Shown piece by piece: positions 16,835-25,571 of a stretch of DNA of 64,000 nt. How positions within the stretch are numbered: the stretch's first letter is position 1; the number at the start of each line of letters is the position of its first letter. The notes under the pieces are model-generated. The model ran no database searches. It had not been told where the DNA came from and worked only from the letters and a program-made list of their open reading frames with translations. The stretch covers positions 124,001-188,000 of the forward strand of contig CAWVIZ010000011.1 in assembly GCA_963929535.1 (NCBI GenBank), read 5' to 3'. Origin of the DNA: Pullilachnospira sp963929535 (GTDB lineage: Bacteria > Bacillota > Clostridia > Lachnospirales > Lachnospiraceae). Position numbers and translations under genes: made by a program.

Positions 16835-17662
16835 ATGAGAACAGCATTGACAATCGCAGGGAGTGATTCCAGCGGAGGCGCCGGAATCCAGGCGGATATC
16901 AAGACGATGATGGCAAATGGAGTTTACGCCATGAGCGCAGTGACGGCGCTTACGGCACAAAATACCACCGGGGTGGCGGATATTCTGGAGGTGACGCCGG
17001 AATTTCTGGGGGAACAGCTGGACTGCGTTTTTTCCGACATCCGTCCGGATGCGGTAAAGATCGGCATGGTGTCCTCCGCCGGACTGATCCGGAAGATCGG
17101 GGAAAAGCTGAGACAGTACCAGGCATCCAATGTGGTGGTGGATCCGGTGATGGTGTCCACCAGCGGATCCCGGCTGATGCGGGAGGATGCGGCCAGAGTA
17201 CTGCAGGAGGAGCTCTTTCCCCTGGCCTCGCTTCTGACGCCCAATATTCCCGAAGGGGAGGTGCTGGCGGAAATGACCATCCGCGGCAGCCGGGATATGG
17301 AAGAGGCGGCAAAACGGATAGGAGACGCCTGGGGCTGCGCTGTTCTGCTGAAAGGAGGGCATCAGACGAATGACGCCAACGACCTCCTGTACCATAACGG
17401 CAGCTTCCGGTGGTTTTTGGGAAAGCGGATCGCCAATCCAAACACCCACGGTACCGGCTGTACTCTGTCAAGCGCCATCGCTTCCAATCTGGCAAAGGGA
17501 TTTTCTCTGGATGTGTCTGTGGAGAGAGCCAAGAAGTATCTTACCGGCGCGCTGGAGGCAATGCTGGATCTGGGACAGGGGAGCGGCCCTGTGGATCACG
17601 GCTTCGCAGTCAGCGGAGAATTTGCCCGGGATGCGCAGGAAGCGGAGATCCCGGGCAGATAA
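16835..17662 (+). CDS. thiD: Hydroxymethylpyrimidine (phosphate) kinase
   Basis: The 275-residue ribokinase-fold enzyme phosphorylates HMP and HMP phosphate. Motifs are TIAGSDSSGGAGIQADIKT, VVVDPVMVSTSG, LLKGGH and the anion-hole NTHGTGCTLSSAIA. ATG 16835 follows GAAAGGAAGATC; an ATG seven codons upstream is possible. It ends the thiamine salvage operon; no thiC or thiG is in the window. It converges with the DUF362 gene with an 8-base gap. Confidence 0.95.
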   Translation: MRTALTIAGSDSSGGAGIQADIKTMMANGVYAMSAVTALTAQNTTGVADILEVTPEFLGEQLDCVFSDIRPDAVKIGMVSSAGLIRKIGEKLRQYQASNVVVDPVMVSTSGSRLMREDAARVLQEELFPLASLLTPNIPEGEVLAEMTIRGSRDMEEAAKRIGDAWGCAVLLKGGHQTNDANDLLYHNGSFRWFLGKRIANPNTHGTGCTLSSAIASNLAKGFSLDVSVERAKKYLTGALEAMLDLGQGSGPVDHGFAVSGEFARDAQEAEIPGR

Positions 17663-17670
17663 GACAGGGA

Positions 17671-18780
17671 TCAGACTTCCACGATCTCGTAGTTTCTGGT
17701 ACCGATTCCCAGTTTTTCCGCATGGTCTATGGCCACCATCCAGTTGGTGTCCGGGCTGACTTTATGGAAATGGTCCCCCTCCTGGATATGCTGATGGTCT
17801 CCCAGAAGACTGTCGGCGATCACCGGCTGGCGGTTCACCGCGTCTGCGCAGGCCACATCCAGGGCCACCGGATCGAAGGACGCGAAAAATCCCACATCCG
17901 GCACGATGGCAGCGTCATTTTCCCCATGGCAGTCGCAGTAGGGAGACACATCGATGACCATGTTGATGTAGAAGCAGGGACGTCCCTGGATCACAGCTTT
18001 GGTGTACTCGGCGATCTTCCTGTTCAGGATATCGTTGGACTCATCGGAAGCCGCCTCCACGGCATCCTGATGACAGACGCCGATGCACCTGCCGCAGCCC
18101 ACGCATTTGCTGTGGTCGATGGATGCTTTCCGGCCAGCCACAGTGATGGCATCGTGGGCGCAGACTCTGGTACACTGGCGGCAGCCGATGCACCGCTCCT
18201 GGTCCACATGGGGCTTTCCGGCACTGTGCTGCTCCATCTTGCCGGCCCGGGAGCCGCAGCCCATTCCGATATTCTTCAGGGTTCCGCCGAATCCGGTGGC
18301 TTCGTGCCCTTTGAAATGGGCCAGAGAGATAAAGACATCGGCGTCCATCACGGCCCGGCCGATCTTGGCTTCTTTTACATATTCCCCGCCTTCCACAGGC
18401 ACCAGTGTTTCATCGGTGCCCTTCAGCCCGTCGGCGATGATCACATGACATCCGGTGGAAAAAGGGGAAAATCCATTCTCATAAGCGCTGTCCAGATGGT
18501 CCAGCGCATTTTTTCTGCCGCCCACATAGAGGGTATTGCAGTCTGTAAGGAAGGGTCTGCCGCCCAGCTCCTTCACCACGTCCGCCACGGCCTTGGCGTA
18601 ATTGGGACGCAGATAGGCCAGATTTCCCGGCTCTCCGAAATGGATCTTGATGGCGGTATATTTTTTGTCGAAATCAATGGTGCCGATCCCCGCTTTTTTG
18701 ATGAGACGTTTCAGCTTTTCAGGCAGACTGACGGCATTTCCGGTTCTCAGATTGGTAAAATACACTTTTGACGCTTCCAT
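17671..18780 (-). CDS. DUF362 domain protein with two 4Fe-4S ferredoxin motifs
   Basis: The 369-residue protein has an N-terminal DUF362 part (KIHFGEPGN, FLTDCNTLYVG, FKGHEATGFGGTLKNIG) and a two-cluster ferredoxin domain (ERCIGCRQCTRVC and SKCVGCGRCIGVC) near residues 192-232, followed by the rest of DUF362. The biochemical role of this widespread clostridial family is not known; an electron-transfer function is inferred from the clusters. It lies 56 bases downstream of, and in the same direction as, the ROK regulator. The ribosome site is AGGAGG. Confidence 0.88.
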   Translation of the reverse strand: MEASKVYFTNLRTGNAVSLPEKLKRLIKKAGIGTIDFDKKYTAIKIHFGEPGNLAYLRPNYAKAVADVVKELGGRPFLTDCNTLYVGGRKNALDHLDSAYENGFSPFSTGCHVIIADGLKGTDETLVPVEGGEYVKEAKIGRAVMDADVFISLAHFKGHEATGFGGTLKNIGMGCGSRAGKMEQHSAGKPHVDQERCIGCRQCTRVCAHDAITVAGRKASIDHSKCVGCGRCIGVCHQDAVEAASDESNDILNRKIAEYTKAVIQGRPCFYINMVIDVSPYCDCHGENDAAIVPDVGFFASFDPVALDVACADAVNRQPVIADSLLGDHQHIQEGDHFHKVSPDTNWMVAIDHAEKLGIGTRNYEIVEV

Positions 18781-18835
18781 GTATAATCCTCCTAAAACTA
18801 AAAATAAAGATGATAAGATATGCCCCGCACCGGGA

Positions 18836-20014
18836 TCACAGGGTGGAAGATCCGTTGTCCCCGGCGGGAGCGGGCTGCTCCTGGATCTTTAAAAAACGGC
18901 TGATGGCCAGGCTGGCGCCGCCCATAAGGATGGAACGGTCTCCGCATTCGGAGATACTCAGGGCAAATGTATTCCGCAGCCGGGGCGGCAGGCAGCTTCT
19001 GATCATGGGAAGAAGCTGGGGCAGGCAGGAGAGCAGCGCGCTGCTGATGATAATACAGTCGGGACTGAACAGGTTCCCCAGGTTGTTGATCCCCACGGCC
19101 AGATACCGGACAAAGTCATCCACCGTGTTCACCGCAGCCAGATCCCTGTGTTCCCAGGCTGCGGCCAGATCCTCCATGGAAGGGGAAGGAAGGCCGCTGC
19201 GCCGGGAGAACTCCGCCAGGATGGCGGGATCGGCAATGTACTGTTCCAGGCATCCGCGGCTGCCGCAGGGACAGGGGCGCCCTTCCGGCACCACGACCGT
19301 ATGGCCCAGCTCACCGGCATTGCCGTCTTTCCCCCGGTACAGGCGGCGGTTTACAATGATGCCTGCTCCCACACCGGTATGGATGTTGATATGGATCAGG
19401 TTGGGACCGGCGGCAGAAAAGGCATTGTCGGCCAGTGCCGACAGATTGGCCTCGTTTTCCAGCCAGACAGGGATCCCCAGCCGGCTATTCAGAGCGCTGG
19501 CCAGGGGAAGTCCCGCCAGCGGATAGTTGGGGGCAAACAGTATCTCCTGGTCCTGTACAGTGCCGTGAATGCCCAGAGTGATCCCCACCACCCGGAAAGG
19601 AGTGGGCGGCAGGCTTTCGATTGTCTGGAGGATCAGGGAATCCAGCAGCGGCAGTACATTCTGCCTGGTGAGCGTTTCCCGGTGGGAAAGATGCAGGATC
19701 TCATTCCCTTCCAGATCACAGGCCATCAGAATAATTTCATCCACCTTCAGATTCAGGGACAGCACATGTCCGTTCTGCCCGCAGAATCTCAGGAGGATCG
19801 GCTTCCGGCCAAGGGAGGTGTCCTGGCTTCCGATCTCCTCCACATAGGCATCCTCTATCAGCTCCTGGACAATGGCCGAAACGGTGGCTCTGGTAAGTCC
19901 CAGCTTTTTGGCGGTGGCCGCCCGGGAGACGGGGCCGTTATGGATGATGTTTTCCAGCACCAGTTTCCGGTTCATCTTCCGGATCAGTTCTTTGCTTCCT
20001 GTCTCCAATTTCAT
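18836..20014 (-). CDS. ROK-family repressor, XylR/NagC type
   Basis: The 392-residue protein has an N-terminal winged helix (LVLENIIHNGPVSRAATAKKLGLTRATVSAIVQEL) shown across residues 15-50, then a ROK sugar-kinase-like domain with the zinc motif CPCGSRGCLEQY and an EN/GxGxG-type sugar site (GVGAGIIVNRRLYRG, GNAGELGH). A start at 20014 after GGGAGGTGT is favoured over the longer frame. It is divergent from a sugar isomerase and xylulokinase pair. Two XylR-like operators lie in the 219 bases between, so it probably represses that operon and itself. Confidence 0.92.
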   Translation of the reverse strand: MKLETGSKELIRKMNRKLVLENIIHNGPVSRAATAKKLGLTRATVSAIVQELIEDAYVEEIGSQDTSLGRKPILLRFCGQNGHVLSLNLKVDEIILMACDLEGNEILHLSHRETLTRQNVLPLLDSLILQTIESLPPTPFRVVGITLGIHGTVQDQEILFAPNYPLAGLPLASALNSRLGIPVWLENEANLSALADNAFSAAGPNLIHINIHTGVGAGIIVNRRLYRGKDGNAGELGHTVVVPEGRPCPCGSRGCLEQYIADPAILAEFSRRSGLPSPSMEDLAAAWEHRDLAAVNTVDDFVRYLAVGINNLGNLFSPDCIIISSALLSCLPQLLPMIRSCLPPRLRNTFALSISECGDRSILMGGASLAISRFLKIQEQPAPAGDNGSSTL

Positions 20015-20064
20015 ACACCTCCCTGCTGTTCCTGACAACGTTCCATAACTTCAGTATACACCCA

Positions 20065-20085
20065 TTTGTTTATTAAGTAAATTAT
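20065..20085 (-). promoter_or_regulatory. XylR-like operator near the ROK gene
   Basis: Read on the minus strand, ATAATTTACTTAATAAACAAA at these positions matches the arrangement of the operator at 20200 (TTTA-N-TAA-N-TAAACAAA). It lies about 50 bases upstream of the ROK start, suitable for autoregulation. Confidence 0.7.
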
Positions 20086-20161
20086 TTTTCGCAGCCGGCC
20101 GCGGCCGCCTGTTTTTCAACTCCGGCACTGTGGAAATTTCATCGGGGAAAATTCCGGAAGT

Positions 20162-20195
20162 ACCACTTGACGATATACTGGACAAGTGGTAAAGT
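20162..20195 (+). promoter_or_regulatory. Isomerase promoter with a second dyad
   Basis: TTGACG (20167-20172) and TAAAGT (20190-20195) with a 17-base spacer form the likely promoter. The region is embraced by a perfect 8-bp inverted repeat ACCACTTG (20162-20169) and CAAGTGGT (20183-20190), distinct from the ROK operators, which may bind another regulator. Confidence 0.6.
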
Positions 20196-20199
20196 ACAA

Positions 20200-20220
20200 T
20201 TAGTTTAATAAATAAACAAA
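20200..20220 (+). promoter_or_regulatory. XylR-like operator before the sugar isomerase
   Basis: TTAGTTTAATAAATAAAC followed by AAA resembles the Bacillus xyl operator core (TTAGTTT...AAACWAA). It overlaps the region between promoter and ribosome site of the isomerase gene. Confidence 0.78.
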
Positions 20221-20233
20221 GGAGGATACCAAG

Positions 20234-21700
20234 ATGATGAATATGCCGGAAGTAAAGCTGGGGATCGTGGCTGTCAGCAGGGACTGTTTTCCCATCACTC
20301 TGTCTGAGAGCAGGAGAAAAGCGGTAGCAGCAGCCTATGACGGAGAGCTGTATGAATGTCCCACTGTGGTGGAGAGCGAGAAGGATATGCAGAAGGCATT
20401 GGAGGAGCTGAGAGCGGCTGGATGCAACGCCCTGGTGGTCTATCTGGGAAATTTCGGACCGGAGACAGCGGAAACTCTGCTGGTGAAGTATTTCCATGGA
20501 CCGTGCATGGTGGTGGCCGCCGCGGAGGAGAGCGGAGATGATCTGGTGCAGGGCAGGGGCGACGCTTACTGCGGTATGCTGAACGCCAGCTACAATCTGC
20601 AGCTTCGGAATCTGAAGGCCTACATACCGGAATATCCGGTGGGAACCGCCCGGGAGGTGGCCGGAATGATCCGGGAGTTCATCCCCATTGCCAGGGCAGT
20701 GATCGGGCTGAAGAATCTGAAGATCATCAGCTTTGGTCCCCGTCCCCAGGATTTCCTGGCCTGCAACGCGCCTATCAAGCAGCTCCATAATCTGGGAGTG
20801 GAGATCGAGGAAAACTCGGAGCTGGATCTGTTTGAGGCTTTCAACCGCCATGCCGGGGACGAGAGGATTCCCCAGGTGGTAGCTGATATGGAACGGGAGC
20901 TGGGAGAGGGAAATAAAAAACCGGAGATCCTCTCCAAGCTGGCCCAGTATGAGCTGACTCTCCTGGACTGGATCGAGGATCATAAGGGATGCCGGAAATA
21001 TGTGGCTCTGGCGGGAAAATGCTGGCCCGCGTTCCAGACCCAGTTCGGTTTTGTTCCCTGCTACGTCAACAGCCGTCTGACCGGAAGGGGAATTCCGGTG
21101 TCCTGCGAGGTGGATATCTACGGGGCGCTCAGCGAGTATATCGGCACACTGGTAAGCGGCGATGCAGTTACCCTGCTGGACATCAACAATACGGTACCTG
21201 CGGATATGTATGAAAGTGAGATCAAAGGAAAATATGACTATACCCAGAAGGATACCTTTATGGGATTCCACTGCGGCAATACCACTTCCGGAAAGCTGAC
21301 CTCCTGTACCATGAAGTATCAGCTGATCATGGCCAGAAGCCTGCCGGAGGAGGTGACCCAGGGAACGCTGGAGGGCGATATCATTCCGGGGGATATCACT
21401 TTCTACCGTCTCCAGAGCACGGCGGACAACAAGCTGCGTGCGTATATCGCCAATGGAGAAGTCCTGCCGGTGGCCACCCGTTCTTTCGGAGGGATCGGCG
21501 TATTCGCTATTACGGAGATGGGAAGATTCTACCGTCATGTGCTGATCGAAGGCGGTTATCCTCATCACGGAGCCGTAGCCTTCGGCCATGTGGGAAAAGC
21601 GCTGTTTGAGGTGTTCAAGTACCTGGGCGTGGAGCCTTCCCAGATCGGATACAATCAGCCCAAGGGCGTGAGATACCCCACAGAAAATCCTTTCGCGTAA
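20234..21700 (+). CDS. L-fucose/L-arabinose isomerase family protein
   Basis: The 488-residue protein has the two-part architecture of the FucI/AraA fold: an N-terminal Rossmann-like region (VKLGIVAVSRDCFP, LVVYLGNFGPET) and a C-terminal catalytic region (CYVNSRLTGRGIPVSCEVDIYGALSEYI, with Glu and Asp metal ligands, and FHCGNTTSGKL). It is followed by a xylulokinase and regulated by a ROK protein, so it probably makes a ketose for that kinase. The true sugar cannot be named from sequence; fucose, arabinose and xylose-type substrates are all possible. Confidence 0.82.
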   Translation: MMNMPEVKLGIVAVSRDCFPITLSESRRKAVAAAYDGELYECPTVVESEKDMQKALEELRAAGCNALVVYLGNFGPETAETLLVKYFHGPCMVVAAAEESGDDLVQGRGDAYCGMLNASYNLQLRNLKAYIPEYPVGTAREVAGMIREFIPIARAVIGLKNLKIISFGPRPQDFLACNAPIKQLHNLGVEIEENSELDLFEAFNRHAGDERIPQVVADMERELGEGNKKPEILSKLAQYELTLLDWIEDHKGCRKYVALAGKCWPAFQTQFGFVPCYVNSRLTGRGIPVSCEVDIYGALSEYIGTLVSGDAVTLLDINNTVPADMYESEIKGKYDYTQKDTFMGFHCGNTTSGKLTSCTMKYQLIMARSLPEEVTQGTLEGDIIPGDITFYRLQSTADNKLRAYIANGEVLPVATRSFGGIGVFAITEMGRFYRHVLIEGGYPHHGAVAFGHVGKALFEVFKYLGVEPSQIGYNQPKGVRYPTENPFA

Positions 21701-21761
21701 GGCAAGGTCTGTCCGGTACAGGCACGGATCCCTGGCGGGAGGTAAGAAAGGAGGCAGAATG

Positions 21762-23231
21762 ATGAAACACTATATCGGCGTGGATCTGGGGACTTCGGCG
21801 GTGAAACTGCTGCTGATGGATCAGGAAGGAACCGTGGAAAAGATCGTTTCCAGAGAATATCCGCTGTATTTTCCCCACCCCGGATGGTCGGAGCAGAATC
21901 CGGAGGACTGGTGGGATCAGACGAAAGAGGGAATCCGGGAACTGATCCGGGGAATTGCCCCGGAGGATGTGGCCGGCATCAGCTTTGGCGGCCAGATGCA
22001 CGGTCTTGTGATCCTGGATTCGGAGGACCGGGTGATCCGCCCGGCGATCCTCTGGAACGACGGAAGGACCGGAAAGCAGACAGAGTATCTGAATACGGTG
22101 GTGGGAAAGGAAACGCTGTCCGCCTGCACGGCGAACATTGCCTTTGCCGGATTTACCGCACCAAAGCTTTTGTGGGTAAGGGAGGAGGAGCCAGAAAATT
22201 TTGCCCGGATTTCCAAGATCATGCTGCCCAAGGATTACATCGCCTACCGGCTGACCGGAGTTCACAGCACAGATTATTCCGATGCTTCAGGGATGTTGCT
22301 GCTGGATGTGGAGCACCGCTGCTGGTCTGCTCCCATGCTGAAGATCTGCGGCGTCAGCCAGGAACAGATGCCCCGTCTGTTTGAAAGTTATGAAACGGTG
22401 GGATATGTGAAACCGGAGGTGGCCGGGGAGCTGGGGATTACCGGGACCTGCCGGGTGGCTGCCGGGGCCGGGGACAATGCGGCGGCGGCAGTGGGTACCG
22501 GGACAGTGGGAGAGGGAAAATGCAATATTTCCCTGGGAACCAGCGGAACGATTTTCATTTCCAGCGACACTTTCCGGGTGGACAGCCACAATGCCCTCCA
22601 CGCGTTTGCCCATGCGGACGGTCATTATCATCTGATGGGCTGCATGCTCAGCGCGGCTTCCTGCAATAAATGGTGGATGGATGAGATCCTGGGCACGGCC
22701 GACTATGAAGGAGAACAGGCGGCCATCGGAAACCTGGGGGAAAATCATGTTTACTTCCTTCCCTACCTGATGGGGGAACGTTCGCCTCACAATGACCCCG
22801 ATGCCAGGGGCACCTTCATCGGCCTGACCATGGACACCACACGGCAGGATATGACCCAGGCGGTGCTGGAGGGAGTGGCATTTGCCATCCGGGATTCCTT
22901 TGAGGTGGCGAGAGCTCTTGGCATCTCCATCGGCAGAAGCAAGATCTGCGGGGGAGGAGCCAAAAGCCCGCTGTGGAGAAAGATCATTGCCAATGTACTG
23001 AATATCCGGGTGGATATCCTGAAGACAGAAGAAGGCCCGGCTCTGGGGGGCGCCATGCTGGCGGCTGTGGCTGACGGAGCCTTTTCCTCGGTGGAAGAAG
23101 CGGCCGAAAGACTGGTGCAGGTGGTGGACACTGTAGAGCCGGATCCCCGGCTGGCGGCCAAATATGAAGAGCGGTACCGGAAATTTGCCGGGATCTATCC
23201 GGCGGTGAAGGAACTGTTCGGAAAATTGTAA
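21762..23231 (+). CDS. xylB: Xylulokinase
   Basis: The 489-residue FGGY kinase phosphorylates D-xylulose to feed the pentose phosphate pathway. Features are the N-terminal phosphate loop YIGVDLGTSAVKLLLMD, the sugar-contacting GQMHGLV, WNDGRT, and the second phosphate motif SLGTSGTIF, then GGGAKSPLW in the C-terminal half. ATG 21762 has 7-base spacing from AGGAGG. No xylA is adjacent; the unusual isomerase upstream takes that place. Confidence 0.93.
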   Translation: MKHYIGVDLGTSAVKLLLMDQEGTVEKIVSREYPLYFPHPGWSEQNPEDWWDQTKEGIRELIRGIAPEDVAGISFGGQMHGLVILDSEDRVIRPAILWNDGRTGKQTEYLNTVVGKETLSACTANIAFAGFTAPKLLWVREEEPENFARISKIMLPKDYIAYRLTGVHSTDYSDASGMLLLDVEHRCWSAPMLKICGVSQEQMPRLFESYETVGYVKPEVAGELGITGTCRVAAGAGDNAAAAVGTGTVGEGKCNISLGTSGTIFISSDTFRVDSHNALHAFAHADGHYHLMGCMLSAASCNKWWMDEILGTADYEGEQAAIGNLGENHVYFLPYLMGERSPHNDPDARGTFIGLTMDTTRQDMTQAVLEGVAFAIRDSFEVARALGISIGRSKICGGGAKSPLWRKIIANVLNIRVDILKTEEGPALGGAMLAAVADGAFSSVEEAAERLVQVVDTVEPDPRLAAKYEERYRKFAGIYPAVKELFGKL

Positions 23232-23246
23232 GTACAGACGTACAGC

Positions 23247-23293
23247 AAAACCGGAAGGTGCCTGTCCCCGGAAGCGGGCGCCTTCCGGTTTTT
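23247..23293 (+). terminator. Terminator after xylB
   Basis: The stem AAAACCGGAAGGTGCC pairs with GGCGCCTTCCGGTTTTT around CTGTCCCCGGAAGC, with a T-run. Confidence 0.92.
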
Positions 23294-23295
23294 CG

Positions 23296-23324
23296 TTGAC
23301 TTTTGGCAGTGCAGAGGTTATAAT
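23296..23324 (+). promoter_or_regulatory. Sigma-A promoter of the MATE-YhhN genes
   Basis: TTGACT (23296-23301), exactly 17 bases, TATAAT (23319-23324). It starts right after the xylB terminator, with a 128-base leader to the gene. Confidence 0.88.
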
Positions 23325-23452
23325 TTTACCATCTTATGACAAATGAAAAGGCTATATATTTTTCCGCTTTTTATATCTGCCGGGACAGCGGCTGTGACTC
23401 CTCAGGACCAAAGCGGGGAGATATATGGCCTTTTTGAAAGGAGAACAGAATT

Positions 23453-24814
23453 ATGACGAAAGCACGCACCAGGAATCCCATGGAGGTGAAGCCTATGATG
23501 CCCCTCCTTCTGTCTATGTCGGTGCCTCCCATGGTGTCCATGCTGATCCAGTCGCTGTATAATGTGGTGGACAGTATCTTTGTGGCAAGGATCAGCGAAG
23601 AGGCGCTTACGGCAGTATCCCTGGCTTTCCCTCTCCAGAATGTGGTACTGGCGGTGGCGGTAGGTCTGGGAGTAGGGCTGAATTCCTGTATGGCCAGAAG
23701 TCTGGGAGCCGGAAAACGCAGGCAGGCCAATCAGGAGGCTACGCATGGATTTTTCTTTTCCCTGCTGCATTCGCTGATCTTTGTTCTGGTGGGAGTGTTT
23801 GCCACGGAACCGTTTATGGGGCTGTTTACAGAGGATCCTGATATATTCCGGATGGGATGCCAGTATACATCCATTGTGATCACTCTTTCCTTTGGCAGTA
23901 TCATCCATATCTATGTGGAGAAGATGTTTCAGGCCACCGGCGATATGGTGATCCCCATGGTAATGCAGATCGTTGGCGCGCTGGTAAATATCGTAATGGA
24001 TCCCATCCTGATCTTCGGCTGGCTGGGCTTTCCGGCCATGGGAGTTACGGGCGCTGCCATAGCCACTGTGGCGGGTCAGATGATCGCCTGCCTTCTGGCG
24101 GTGATCCTGTTTGTCCGGAGGAATAACGGAATCCGGCTGGAATTTTCCGGATTCCGGTTTCAGTGGAGGATCACGAAAAACATTTATGGTGTTGCCATCC
24201 CGTCCGCAATTATGACTTCCATCACCTCCGTGCTGGTTTCGGTGCTGAACCGGATGGTAATTTCCGTGTCTCAGACAGCAGTGGCTGTTCTGGGAATTTA
24301 CTTCAAGCTGCAGTCCTTTGTGTACATGCCATCCAATGGCGTGATCCAGGGAATGCGGCCCATAGTCAGTTTCAATTACGGCGCGGAACAGTATGAGCGC
24401 AGTACCAGGGCTATCCGCTGCAGCATACTGCTGGCAGGAGGGATCCTTCTGGCTGGAACGGCGCTTTTATGGATCGTGCCCCGGCCGATCCTGAGCCTGT
24501 TTGACGCCGGGCCGGATATGATGCAGATGGGAACAGAAGCGCTGCGGATCATCAGCCTGGGATTTGCGGTATCTACAGTGGGAATTGTGCTGTGCGGCGC
24601 CTTTGAGGCGCTGGGAAAGGGAGTCTATTCTCTGGTGATCTCCCTGGTACGTCAGCTTCTGATCATTCCGCCGATGTCCTTTGTGCTGATGCGGTTTCTG
24701 GGGCTTACGGGAGTGTGGATCACCTTTCCTGCGGCAGAGTGCGTGGCAGCTGCAGTGGCGGTCATACTTTTTAAAAAGAACTGGAAGCAGGAGAAGAAGG
24801 TAACAATGTTCTGA
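23453..24814 (+). CDS. MATE family efflux transporter (second)
   Basis: The 453-residue protein has about twelve membrane spans. PMMPLLLSMSVPPMVSMLIQSLYNVVDSIFVARI is the conserved opening (residues 15-48) and GAFEALGKGVYS lies in the C half. It belongs to the DinF/NorM-like group common in Firmicutes and is more similar in layout to uncharacterised clostridial exporters than to the MATE gene at 11335. Substrate unknown. The YhhN gene follows after 34 bases. Confidence 0.92.
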   Translation: MTKARTRNPMEVKPMMPLLLSMSVPPMVSMLIQSLYNVVDSIFVARISEEALTAVSLAFPLQNVVLAVAVGLGVGLNSCMARSLGAGKRRQANQEATHGFFFSLLHSLIFVLVGVFATEPFMGLFTEDPDIFRMGCQYTSIVITLSFGSIIHIYVEKMFQATGDMVIPMVMQIVGALVNIVMDPILIFGWLGFPAMGVTGAAIATVAGQMIACLLAVILFVRRNNGIRLEFSGFRFQWRITKNIYGVAIPSAIMTSITSVLVSVLNRMVISVSQTAVAVLGIYFKLQSFVYMPSNGVIQGMRPIVSFNYGAEQYERSTRAIRCSILLAGGILLAGTALLWIVPRPILSLFDAGPDMMQMGTEALRIISLGFAVSTVGIVLCGAFEALGKGVYSLVISLVRQLLIIPPMSFVLMRFLGLTGVWITFPAAECVAAAVAVILFKKNWKQEKKVTMF

Positions 24815-24848
24815 GTGTCCCTCAGGGGGATACGGAAAGGAGCAGCTT

Positions 24849-25502
24849 ATGGAAGTTCTGTTCTGGATGGCAACGGTCATTCCTGTTATCGGAGCGGGAG
24901 GCATCCTGCACTTTCGGCTGAAAGCGGCTTTGCAGGGAAGATGGAACATTCTTCCCAAGTGCCTTGCCACATGGATGGCGGTCTGTACGGCACTGGCAGG
25001 GATCCTGAGAAATAAGGGGGAGGAACAGACGGGGATGATCCTGGCAGCGCTGATACTTTTCCTTCTGGCGGACGCGCTGCTGGAGCTGCAGTTTTTTGCC
25101 GGAATGGCGGTATTTGCGGCAGGTCATCTTCTGCTGATCATCTGGTTTGCGGGCAGAGGCCATCATACCGGATGGAATGTACTGCTGTGGGCGCTGCTGC
25201 TGGCGGCATCGGTCTGGGTTTTCAGAAAAGAGCTGTCCAGGGGAAAGGAACATCCCGGGTTGTATCTGATGATCCTTTATCCGGCAGTGCTGATGGCCAT
25301 GGTGTCCATGGCGCTGACCATGCCCTTTATGCTGGGAGCGGAGTATCTCTGGGCAGCGGCAGGAGCTGTGCTGTTCGGGATTTCGGACCTGATGGTGGGA
25401 AAGGGATTTTTTAAAAAGCTGCCCGGAAGACTGGATTTTTTGGCGCTTGCCATGTATTACTGCGGAATCTTCTGTCTGGGAATGATCACCTGGGCAGTGT
25501 GA
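24849..25502 (+). CDS. YhhN/TMEM86 family membrane protein (lysoplasmalogenase-like)
   Basis: The 217-residue protein has about eight spans and the family's conserved acidic residues: LLADALLELQFFAGMAVFAAGH and AVLFGISDLMVG. Eukaryotic and some bacterial members hydrolyse the vinyl-ether bond of lysoplasmalogens, and clostridia commonly make plasmalogens. Enzyme activity here is inferred from family membership only. Confidence 0.82.
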   Translation: MEVLFWMATVIPVIGAGGILHFRLKAALQGRWNILPKCLATWMAVCTALAGILRNKGEEQTGMILAALILFLLADALLELQFFAGMAVFAAGHLLLIIWFAGRGHHTGWNVLLWALLLAASVWVFRKELSRGKEHPGLYLMILYPAVLMAMVSMALTMPFMLGAEYLWAAAGAVLFGISDLMVGKGFFKKLPGRLDFLALAMYYCGIFCLGMITWAV

Positions 25503-25571
25503 AAGACGCGGCGGTGAGGCGGAAAGGCAGAGCTGCCGCAGGAAAAAAATTGATAAGCGGGGGATGAAAAG

